From NCBI GenBank assembly GCA_019313735.1, contig JAFDAR010000034.1, positions 1 to 9,066 on the forward strand: DNA of 9,066 bases. The letters are read 5' to 3'. Below the pieces are notes generated by a model. It saw only the letters and a list, made by a program, of their open reading frames with translations. It was not told the DNA's origin and searched no databases. A program made the position numbers and the translations under genes. Each line of letters begins with the position of its first letter. The first letter of the stretch is position 1. Shown in pieces: positions 1 to 5,968 of the stretch. This DNA is from Deltaproteobacteria bacterium. Lineage in GTDB: Bacteria; Desulfobacterota; Syntrophia; Syntrophales; UBA2210.

Positions 1-91
1 ACTCTTAACAATACTGAATGCCATGATTAAAACTCGTACTCATTGGTGCGCTGATTTTTAGTAAAATAATTCTTGACTTTAAACACAGTTG

Positions 92-110
92 CTCTCCCAT
101 CAAGGGAGAG
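92..110 (-). terminator. Hairpin after the LolA-like gene, possible weak terminator
   Basis: A perfect 7-bp stem (CTCTCCC at 92-98, GGGAGAG at 104-110) with a 5-base loop lies 18 bases beyond the TAG stop of the minus-strand operon. No clear U-tract follows on the minus strand, so intrinsic termination is uncertain. It could equally be a scattered intergenic repeat. The rest of bases 1-127 shows no gene. Confidence 0.3.
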
Positions 111-127
111 GGAGAATTTCATACCGT

Positions 128-856
128 CTATCGAAGTGAGTCGAGGTTCGGCATAAAGGTCATGGTGAAAACCTCGTCATCCAGCTCCCGTGCCTTTATC
201 TTCGCGAAGATCATGACGGACTTGTATCCCTTGTAGAGGGGACTGTCGGTTTCGATTACCGCCGGCCGCACGATTCCGTCGCCGAAATCCTTGATATTTT
301 TATAGTAGATGGTCTTCACCAGCATGGAGGTTTCGGTAAGGCATTCGATCCTGACGGGAACGAGCTTTTCTTTATGCACCCACATTTTCAGCTTGTCATA
401 GGCGACGGTTTTTGTCTTTGCCTTCAGATGAAGGATGTATTCACCGCCGGTATCCTCCATCTTTTCGACGTTGTATTCAGACGTATAATCGAGCCGCAGA
501 ATGTCGGAGTTGTTGAATACGCCGCCGACCACGGACTGTAGACTGGTGATACGGATCGGCTTTCCCACATTCGGGATATAGAGCCACATATTTTCACCCA
601 GGCGGAGAGTGCTTCTCCCCTTCTCGCTTGCCGGTGAGATAAACAGGGCGGCCACCTTGTCTTTGCCCTTCTTTACGGTGAACAGTATAAACTCCTTCTC
701 TTTGCCGTTCGGTTCGATATTGATCAGTTTTTTGTATGATTCGTAAGAGTCGGGGTTCAGGTTTCTGTCAACCTGCAAGAGAAGACTGTTCCCGTCCACC
801 GCCATTGCCGGAGAGGCAAGAAGCAGCAGCAATATGGCTGTTATGATTTTTCGCAT
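128..856 (-). CDS. Exported outer-membrane lipoprotein-sorting protein, LolA-like (COG2834)
   Basis: The 242-residue protein has a clear type I signal peptide (MRKIITAILLLLLASPAMA, cleavage near residue 19), so it should be periplasmic. The mature part looks like the LolA/LppX-type fold of COG2834: beta-rich segments, 'GENMWLYIPNVGKPIRI' near residues 87-103, and 'KLKMWVHKEKLVPVRIE' near 155-171, where such proteins typically read 'vd...lp.r'. Family members bind lipidated proteins or lipids and carry them across the periplasm. It is the last gene of the operon and starts one base after the stop of the NifX-like gene; its ribosome-binding site (AAGGGAGA) lies inside the end of that gene. The linked FtsX/LolD-type transporter suggests they act together. 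The cargo is unknown. Family assignment is good; the link to lipoprotein export is inferred from context. Confidence 0.8.
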   Translation of the reverse strand: MRKIITAILLLLLASPAMAVDGNSLLLQVDRNLNPDSYESYKKLINIEPNGKEKEFILFTVKKGKDKVAALFISPASEKGRSTLRLGENMWLYIPNVGKPIRITSLQSVVGGVFNNSDILRLDYTSEYNVEKMEDTGGEYILHLKAKTKTVAYDKLKMWVHKEKLVPVRIECLTETSMLVKTIYYKNIKDFGDGIVRPAVIETDSPLYKGYKSVMIFAKIKARELDDEVFTMTFMPNLDSLR

Positions 857-857
857 G

Positions 858-1253
858 TTATTGTCTCCCTTCTAAGGTTCTTTTCACAGCATCATCCACA
901 CTGCCCTTAAATCCAAAATGAGCTATGCCGTTGTCTTTCAGTGTATTAATCATTTTCGAACCAAAGCTCTCGGCAACTACTATAGTAACGCCTTTCTGGG
1001 CAAGAAAATTTGCCGCTGAAGGCCCGGCGCCGCCACTCGCATTCTTGTATGGGTTATCAATAACCTCGGTCAATTTCCCCTTGCTGTCAAATATAAGATA
1101 GTAAGGGCATTTAGCGGCCTCATTGCTTACAGATACCTGCGCGGTTTTATCACCGGACGCAACCGCAATCTTCATCTTTTCCATCTCGGCAGCATTGACC
1201 ATAACTGCACAAAGGAACAGAATTGCAAGGCTTATAAAAAGTAATCTTTTCAT
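858..1253 (-). CDS. Exported NifX/MTH1175-like (dinitrogenase FeMo-cofactor biosynthesis) domain protein
   Basis: The protein has 131 residues. Residues 1-21 form a hydrophobic signal peptide ending 'VNA', with no convincing lipobox. From about residue 27 it reads like a single MTH1175-type domain (PF02579): 'MKIAVASGD', 'KCPYYLIFD' (49-56), 'EVIDNPY' (63-69), a 'GGAGPSAANFLAQKGV' segment (74-89), 'VVAESFGSKMINTLKDNGI' (92-110), and a final 'DDAVKRTLEG'. Known relatives bind metal clusters or cofactors (NifX, NifY, NafY, C-terminal NifB) and are cytoplasmic, so an exported copy is unusual. The start is supported by GGAGGAA six bases upstream of the ATG. It sits 80 bases after the permease gene and one base before the LolA-like gene. 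Cys49 is the only cysteine in the mature part. No nif genes are visible, so a nitrogenase role is unlikely; the function here is not known. Confidence 0.8.
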   Translation of the reverse strand: MKRLLFISLAILFLCAVMVNAAEMEKMKIAVASGDKTAQVSVSNEAAKCPYYLIFDSKGKLTEVIDNPYKNASGGAGPSAANFLAQKGVTIVVAESFGSKMINTLKDNGIAHFGFKGSVDDAVKRTLEGRQ

Positions 1254-1333
1254 ATCACATTCCTCCGTCGTATTTTCGCTTTTCCTAACAGTCTTCAGCC
1301 TTCAGCCTATCCACCTGAGCAGTTACATTTCTC

Positions 1334-2572
1334 CTATACATGTCTCAGTGCTTCAATCGGCTCCATTTTTGATGCCTTGAACGCGGGCTGGAGGCTTGCC
1401 GCTACGGATACTACAATGACTGTCACCGAAACCATGAGGATATCGGCTACACCAATGTGAGGCGCCAACAGCAGCCCGGTCTGTCGGCCGAAGTTAAAGG
1501 TGATATGGGAGATGTTCAATATGTATATTATTATGCAGCCTATCGCATCCCCTATGAGCGCTCCAAAAATGCCGAGGGAAAGCCCTTCCAGAACAAACAT
1601 GGAAAGAATCTTACCCGGCATCGTTCCTATGGCTGAAATGGTTCCTATTTCACGCATCCTTTCGTAAACCGCCATGATCATGACATTCATGATGCTGACG
1701 AGAACCATTGCGATAAGCATGATCTTGATAAACAATGTCATGATGTCTATCATCCGCGCGATATTGTAGAAAGGAGAAAGTTTTTCCCATGTATGGACTT
1801 CGAATACCGGCTTCCCCGCTTCATTCTTTTCCTGGGAAAGTGTACCCATGAGGGATTCGTAAACGTCCTGCAGCGTGCCGAAATCCTTGAGTCTCAGCAC
1901 TATCTCGCTTATTTCCATCTGATCCATTCTCAGAACTTCCACGGCATCTTCAATGTGGATATAGCCGTCCCGTCCTCCCGGCCCGGTAACGCTTTCAAGT
2001 ATGCCGCTGACCCTGAACTGTTTCCCGTTAACGGAACCGTCCCTGTTGGTGGCAATTACCACGACCGTGTCACCCACCTTTACCTTCATTCCTTTGGCCA
2101 GAAGTTCCGGTATAAGAATATCTCCTTTTTTCAGCGTCTTTTCACCCTTGATAATTCTTGTAGGCAGGAGAGGCACCGTCTTTAATTCCATCTCCGGGAC
2201 TACGCCATTCAGGCGGATATTCGTCGTCTCCACAAAATTGCTGAACAGACCGCCGAATTTGATTCGCGTCGAATATGCCTCGATTTCGGGAATTTCCTTA
2301 ATCGCCTTATCGATCTTCTGCACGGCCTTCGGCGTCAGCGTTATGGTAAGCGGGAGATTGTCGATGGATGCGACATATCCCTTTTTATGAATCTGAATGT
2401 GCCCTAACATGGAGTCCGTAATCTGTCTGATGAGAAGGCTCTTGACAGACCCCGTAACGGCCATGAAGACCAGAACGAAGACAACGCCGATCATGATGAG
2501 TGATGCCGTCAGAAGAGTTCTTCTGCGGTATCTCAGAAGATTTCTTATGGCTATCTTTAGGAGATTATACAT
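1334..2572 (-). CDS. FtsX-like ABC transporter permease (LolC/E- or MacB-type)
   Basis: The predicted protein has 412 residues with the standard FtsX/MacB layout. A first membrane helix (about 20-41, after the basic 'RNLLRYRRRT') is followed by a roughly 230-residue periplasmic MacB-PCD-like domain. Three more helices follow near 276-302, 324-351 and 374-396. The conserved cytoplasmic FtsX motif 'YERMREIGTISAIG' is at about 303-316, and the C-terminus 'KASKMEPIEALRHV' is typical of the family. Such permeases are mechanotransmitters that move lipoproteins, lipids or drugs rather than forming simple channels. The start at 2572 gives GGGAGG an 8-base spacing; the upstream ATG at 2578 (two residues longer) is only 2-3 bases from it. 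Either start lies inside the end of the ATPase gene, so translation is probably coupled. The substrate is not shown by the sequence. Confidence 0.9.
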   Translation of the reverse strand: MYNLLKIAIRNLLRYRRRTLLTASLIMIGVVFVLVFMAVTGSVKSLLIRQITDSMLGHIQIHKKGYVASIDNLPLTITLTPKAVQKIDKAIKEIPEIEAYSTRIKFGGLFSNFVETTNIRLNGVVPEMELKTVPLLPTRIIKGEKTLKKGDILIPELLAKGMKVKVGDTVVVIATNRDGSVNGKQFRVSGILESVTGPGGRDGYIHIEDAVEVLRMDQMEISEIVLRLKDFGTLQDVYESLMGTLSQEKNEAGKPVFEVHTWEKLSPFYNIARMIDIMTLFIKIMLIAMVLVSIMNVMIMAVYERMREIGTISAIGTMPGKILSMFVLEGLSLGIFGALIGDAIGCIIIYILNISHITFNFGRQTGLLLAPHIGVADILMVSVTVIVVSVAASLQPAFKASKMEPIEALRHV

Positions 2573-3269
2573 GGGCATTCCCTCCCGTATCCTTCCTGTC
2601 GACGATCATTCCGTCCTCCAGGGTATAGATTATTTCCGCGGCACCCACTATTCTCTGGTCATGGGTGGAAAAGATAAAGGTGGTGCCCGACTTTCTCTGC
2701 ATCTCCTTCATCAGTTCAATAATCATATAGGCCGTTTTGCTGTCTAAATTGGCCGTCGGCTCATCGGCAAGCACAAGTTCAGGTTCAGTAACCAGCGCCC
2801 TTGCGACGGCAACCCTCTGTTTCTGTCCCCCTGAAATCTGATCGGGATACTTATTCTTCTGTTCCGTCATTTCAACGGATTCCAGGAGACTCAGGACACG
2901 CCGCCTTCTTTCTTCCGGCGGAACGTTCTGAACCATGATGAGAGGGTATTCAATATTTTCATATACGGTAAGAACAGGAATAAGGTTGAAATCCTGGAAG
3001 ATAAATCCCATGTGCCTGCCACGGAAGGCTGCCCTCTGTTTTCTGTCGAGACTGACCACATCCGTGCCGGCTACGGTCAGCCTGCCTTCCGTAGGCGTAT
3101 CGAGACAGCCGATAAGGTTCAACAGTGTGGTCTTGCCGCTTCCGGAGGGTCCCACAAAGGAAAGAAACGAAGCGGGTTCAACCTCAAAATTCAGGTCATT
3201 CAGCGCCCTCAGGCTGACCTCTCCAACATGATAATCCTTGTAGATGTTCTGTGCCGTTATTAATCCCAT
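2565..3269 (-). CDS. ABC transporter ATP-binding protein, LolD/MacB family
   Basis: The protein has 234 residues, the usual length for a LolD-type ATPase. All nucleotide-binding motifs are intact: Walker A GPSGSGKT (40-47), Q-loop Q92 in 'FIFQDFNLIP', signature 'SGGQK' (146-150), Walker B 'LVLADE' (165-170) and the H-loop His203 in 'FSTHD'. It should hydrolyse ATP at the inner membrane and drive the FtsX-like permease encoded immediately downstream, whose start it overlaps. Its ATG is preceded by AAAGGAGG with a 5-base spacing, which fixes the start. It is the first gene of the minus-strand operon. LolD, MacB, FtsE and similar ATPases cannot be separated confidently by sequence alone, so no symbol is given. 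The exported LolA-like protein in the same operon favours a Lol-like role, as an inference. Confidence 0.93.
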   Translation of the reverse strand: MGLITAQNIYKDYHVGEVSLRALNDLNFEVEPASFLSFVGPSGSGKTTLLNLIGCLDTPTEGRLTVAGTDVVSLDRKQRAAFRGRHMGFIFQDFNLIPVLTVYENIEYPLIMVQNVPPEERRRRVLSLLESVEMTEQKNKYPDQISGGQKQRVAVARALVTEPELVLADEPTANLDSKTAYMIIELMKEMQRKSGTTFIFSTHDQRIVGAAEIIYTLEDGMIVDRKDTGGNAHV

Positions 3270-3307
3270 ATTGTCCTCCTTTCAACTGAAACAGTTCCTG
3301 CCGCCGC

Positions 3308-3403
3308 TTTGTCATTCCCGACCCCGATCGGGAATCCAGTCCCGACGAGTCGGGATTAAATAGTCATACGCTTCTGGATTCCCGCCTGCGCGGGAATGAC
3401 AAA
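3308..3403. repeat. MITE-like inverted-repeat element, copy A (96 bp)
   Basis: Perfect 13-bp inverted ends, TTTGTCATTCCCG (3308-3320) and its complement (3391-3403), enclose a nested hairpin TCCCGAC/GTCGGGA (3340-3355). Its right part (3356-3404) matches copy B (3772-3820) at 44 of 49 positions, and all five differences are transitions. It lacks the outer TCGTAAAAAGTC ends seen in copy B, so it is a core-only or shortened form. It lies in the predicted 5' leader of the ABC operon. Confidence 0.75.
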
Positions 3404-3464
3404 CTTGTCAATATCATTTGTTTTATACTATGGGAAAAAACCACTTGCCTTGATTTATGTTAAG

Positions 3465-3494
3465 ATTATACGATAATTTTGCTACAAGTGGCAA
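3465..3494 (-). promoter_or_regulatory. Predicted sigma-70-type promoter of the ABC operon
   Basis: On the minus strand, TTGCCA (3489-3494) and a consensus TATAAT (3465-3470) are separated by 18 bases. Transcription would start near 3458, giving a leader of roughly 190 bases that includes inverted-repeat copy A. A CCACTTG/CAAGTGG inverted repeat (3441-3447 and 3485-3491) brackets the -10 and touches the -35, which could be an operator. No other good promoter was seen closer to the ATPase gene. This is prediction from motif match only. Confidence 0.45.
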
Positions 3495-3679
3495 GCACAT
3501 ATAAGGGGTGTTGGCATGGACCTGTGTGCCGCTGGTGTAATTTCGCAAATGCGGGGCGGTTTACGCGATGGGAAAGGTTCATGGTGTATCTGATCTCCTG
3601 TGCTTTAACTGTGACCGAATAGTCGGAACTTCAATGGAAGGCGATTGAATGCAGACTCTATTTCTGATAAAGTACAGTT

Positions 3680-3836
3680 GATGAACTCGTAAAAAGTCGA
3701 AATATACACAATTTTGTCATTCCCGTGAAGCTTGTCCTCGACTCCGATCGGGGATCGGGAATCCAGTGTTTTTAAGTAGTTATGCGCTTCTGGATTCCCG
3801 CCTACGCGGGAATGACAGACTTTTTACGAAGCCGTC
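3680..3836. repeat. MITE-like element, copy B (157 bp) with candidate target duplication
   Basis: The terminal inverted repeats are imperfect over 19 bases with a perfect 12-bp inner part: TCGTAAAAAGTC at 3687-3698 and GACTTTTTACGA at 3818-3829. Inside, GTCATTCCCG and CGGGAATGAC form a long hairpin shared with copy A. The hexamer ACAGTT flanks the element on both sides (3674-3679 and 3837-3842), consistent with a 6-bp target-site duplication. There is no coding capacity, so it would need a transposase supplied elsewhere. Confidence 0.8.
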
Positions 3837-3985
3837 ACAGTTAATAAGTCAATAAATTCACTCCGAATATAGGAAGATAAAAATGAAATTGAAACGACGG
3901 GTTGTGGAGCGCTAAACGCGTTCCGGATGATGGCGAGCTTGATTGGGCAACAGCCCGTTACGTTGTGATAATGAAAGGAAGAGAC

Positions 3986-5179
3986 ATGAAAAAAAGTTTT
4001 CTGCTTATAATCATTGCGCTGTTATTTCTTGCCGGCACATCGGTTGCGGGAGCGGCACAGGCCACCGTTCAGTCTTCGCAACCCGTATCTACGTTTGAAG
4101 GGGGCAGTCTTTATAAGTCCGGAAAGCTGAACATCCTGGATCTTCACGGTTCTTACCGGCAGATGGGGCGTCAATACGGCCGTCTCATAAAGGATGATCT
4201 TCACAGCCTCTACAAAAAAGCCGTCGAGGATTACTTTATCGGTCAGAAGGGGCTTTCCCGTGAAATTCTGAAAAAAACGGCCATGTCACTCTTTAATTTC
4301 TATCCCCAACGATTCAAGGAAATCATCCAGGGCATGGCGGAAACATCGGGACTGTCGATTGATAAGCATATCGTGCTGAACGGGCTTGAATTGTATGGAT
4401 CGATTTCCGGTTGTGCGGGCATAGCCGCCTGGAGTGATTATACAAAGGGCGGCCCCCTCATTTTCGGCAGAAATTACGATTGGTTTGACAGCTATAAGGA
4501 ATTTGCAAAATATCTTACCGTAACTGTTCTTAATCCCGATTCAGGTATACCCTGTGCCATTGTTGCTTTTGCCGGTGTCATTTACGCGACTACCGGAATG
4601 AACGCTAAGGGCATTTTTCTGGAGCTGAACAACGGGCTGCCCTCGGGAGGTGCGCTCTCTTATTCAAACAGGGTGCCCGCGATCATAAATTTGCTGGCAT
4701 TTTTGTGTGATTGTTCAACAATGGAACATCTTCACGCGGCCTTCAACACGACCCGTTCAAATTTTGCATTCATCATTAATACCGCCGATAAGAACGGTGC
4801 ATATTCCTATGAGTGGGCCCCCTTCGACATCAAGCGACGGACCGGTGAAGCCGAAGGGCTTCTTGTCGCGACAAATCATTTTACAGACCCGGCATGGGGA
4901 ATAGAGCTTCAAGATAATGCAGGCTTCAAAACGGTGCTCCGGCGAAAGAACCTCCTGTCGCTGGGTCACAAAAACAAAGGCAGGATGAATCTCGCCACAA
5001 TGATGGAGATCCTCGATACGCCAATAGACAAGGGGGGTGCAACATGGCCCGTTGGAGAAGAAATTCAGACGGTGTATCAGATTATTGCCGTCCCCCGGGA
5101 ATTGAAATTATGGGTGCAAGTGCCGGGTTTCCAGGATTGGACCGGCGTCGACCTGGCTGCTATTTTCATATCGAGGTAA
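3986..5179 (+). CDS. Exported C45-family (acyl-CoA:6-APA acyltransferase-like) Ntn hydrolase
   Basis: The predicted protein has 397 residues. Residues 1-22 form a signal peptide (basic start, hydrophobic stretch, 'SVAGA'), so it should act in the periplasm or outside. The rest matches the peptidase C45 / linear-amide C-N hydrolase pattern: 'GSYRQMGRQYGRL' (55-67), the probable autocatalytic nucleophile Cys143 in 'SGCAGIAAW', 'GRNYDW' (161-166), 'NNG' (215-217), and 'TNHF' (296-299). Such enzymes cleave their own chain before the cysteine, then hydrolyse or transfer acyl groups on amide bonds. The substrate is unknown. AAAGGAA six bases before the ATG at 3986 fixes the start; the frame is open upstream to 3902 but that part does not resemble the family. 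It is the first of three plus-strand genes. Bile-salt hydrolase is a more distant alternative. Confidence 0.85.
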   Translation: MKKSFLLIIIALLFLAGTSVAGAAQATVQSSQPVSTFEGGSLYKSGKLNILDLHGSYRQMGRQYGRLIKDDLHSLYKKAVEDYFIGQKGLSREILKKTAMSLFNFYPQRFKEIIQGMAETSGLSIDKHIVLNGLELYGSISGCAGIAAWSDYTKGGPLIFGRNYDWFDSYKEFAKYLTVTVLNPDSGIPCAIVAFAGVIYATTGMNAKGIFLELNNGLPSGGALSYSNRVPAIINLLAFLCDCSTMEHLHAAFNTTRSNFAFIINTADKNGAYSYEWAPFDIKRRTGEAEGLLVATNHFTDPAWGIELQDNAGFKTVLRRKNLLSLGHKNKGRMNLATMMEILDTPIDKGGATWPVGEEIQTVYQIIAVPRELKLWVQVPGFQDWTGVDLAAIFISR

Positions 5180-5213
5180 ACTGCTACCGACTGAAGCCGG
5201 CAGTAGTTTACCT
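5174..5213 (+). terminator. Hairpin at the end of the C45 hydrolase gene (weak terminator or mRNA structure)
   Basis: AGGTAAACTGCTACCG (5174-5189) pairs with 5198-5213 at 14 of 16 positions, the two exceptions being G-T type or mismatched pairs, with an 8-base loop. The left arm contains the TAA stop codon. No T-run follows, so strong intrinsic termination is unlikely. It may stabilise the upstream transcript end or tune expression of the downstream genes. Confidence 0.4.
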
Positions 5214-5227
5214 GCAGGAGATTGATA

Positions 5228-5284
5228 ATGAATCTGTTGGAAGCTGATAAACAATCATGGAACCAGAAAGGAGTGTGTTCATAA
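5228..5284 (+). CDS. Possible 18-residue upstream ORF coupled to the transglutaminase gene
   Basis: ATG at 5228 is preceded by CAGGAG with a spacing of about 7 bases, which is stronger than the site of many real genes here. It encodes MNLLEADKQSWNQKGVCS and stops with TAA at 5282-5284, two bases before the ATG at 5287 of the transglutaminase gene. That arrangement is typical of translational coupling. The peptide has no recognisable domain, no membrane segment and no run of regulatory codons. It could be a real small protein, a coupling leader, or chance. Confidence 0.3.
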   Translation: MNLLEADKQSWNQKGVCS

Positions 5285-5286
5285 AG

Positions 5287-5967
5287 ATGAATTCAAAGAT
5301 GCAGCAGTATATTAAACCCTCACCGACCGTCGACAGCGACAACCCCGCGATCGCAAAATTCGCCGGGGAGAACTCCGGTGATTCCACCGGCCCGAGAGAG
5401 CAGGCGATCAGTCTGTATTACGCCGTACGGGACTGCATCCGCTACGACCCCTATACCCTCGATTTGTCAATCGACGGACTCCTGGCGAGCACAACGTTAC
5501 GTGTCGGCCGGGGCTGGTGTGTAACCAAGGCGATCCTTCTCGCGGCCTGTTGCCGGTCGTCAGGAATTCCGGCCAGACTGGGGTTTGCTGATATTAGAAA
5601 CCACCTGACCACAGCGCGCATGCGTGAGGCGATGAAAACCAATATCTTTTTCTGGCACGGTTATACGGCTATTTACCTTAACGGGGTCTGGGTCAAGGCG
5701 ACCCCCGCCTTTAACATTGAGCTCTGTGAGCGATTCCGGATAAAACCTCTCGATTTCGACGGACGCAACGATTCGATATATCACCCGTTTGATCTTGAGG
5801 GGAACAGGCACATGGAATACCTGAGATATCGCGGGGAATTTACTGATGTCCCCTTGGATGAGATGGCCGAGACGTTTCGCCGTGAATACGCCCCGGACAA
5901 GTTATTCTCGAAGGAAGCGGATTTCGACCGCGATGTTGAGCAGGAGACGCGGGAAGATCAGGATTAA
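5287..5967 (+). CDS. Transglutaminase-like (papain-fold) domain protein
   Basis: The predicted protein has 226 residues and no signal peptide, so it is probably cytoplasmic. The transglutaminase core is visible: 'YYAVRDCIRYDPY' (44-56), the catalytic cysteine Cys78 in 'GRGWCVTKAILLAACCRSSG', and the catalytic histidine His124 in 'FFWHGYTAIYLNGVWVKATP'. The usual third residue (Asp in 'LDPT') is replaced by Thr139 in 'WVKATPAFN'; I recall this from the same subfamily, but could not check it. Bacterial members are mostly thiol proteases or amidases of unknown substrate. AGAAAGGAG lies 13 bases before the ATG at 5287; an in-frame ATG at 5257 would add ten residues but has a poorer site. It follows the exported C45 hydrolase and ends one base before the next start codon, so the genes are likely co-transcribed. 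Confidence 0.85.
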   Translation: MNSKMQQYIKPSPTVDSDNPAIAKFAGENSGDSTGPREQAISLYYAVRDCIRYDPYTLDLSIDGLLASTTLRVGRGWCVTKAILLAACCRSSGIPARLGFADIRNHLTTARMREAMKTNIFFWHGYTAIYLNGVWVKATPAFNIELCERFRIKPLDFDGRNDSIYHPFDLEGNRHMEYLRYRGEFTDVPLDEMAETFRREYAPDKLFSKEADFDRDVEQETREDQD

Positions 5968-5968
5968 T

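Larger units (their letters stand above)
3270..3985. other. Intergenic region between the ABC operon and the C45 hydrolase gene
   Basis: This gap of about 716 bases separates divergent genes and holds no convincing protein gene. It contains two related inverted-repeat elements (3308-3403 and 3680-3836) and a predicted minus-strand promoter (3465-3494). Two very short plus-strand reading frames have plausible ribosome-binding sites: 3516-3593 (25 residues) and 3883-3915 (10 residues, MKLKRRVVER). Neither resembles a known protein. I see nothing else in 3500-3678 or 3838-3970. Confidence 0.7.

Noticed and set aside
3516..3593. 25-codon plus-strand frame with an AGGGG ribosome-binding site
   Set aside because: It has no recognisable domain and no clear plus-strand promoter, and sits in repeat-rich intergenic sequence. 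Site plus length is not enough support.
3308..3837. Copies A and B as a two-repeat CRISPR-like array
   Set aside because: The units are long palindromic elements of different lengths spaced by about 276 bases, with terminal inverted repeats and a target duplication. There are no regular spacers and no cas genes.
3883..3915. Ten-residue leader-like peptide MKLKRRVVER before the C45 hydrolase gene
   Set aside because: The AGGAAG site is good, but there is no attenuator-like hairpin or codon run to suggest a regulatory leader. Noted only in the region entry.
3902..3985. Upstream extension of the C45 hydrolase by 28 residues
   Set aside because: The extension is not family-like, would hide the signal peptide, and has a weaker start than the ATG at 3986 with AAAGGAA.
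5846..5968. 41-residue N-terminal extension of the FAD dehydrogenase
   Set aside because: It overlaps the transglutaminase gene in another frame and is Arg-rich, as expected of a shadow. The ATG at 5969 has a proper ribosome-binding site.
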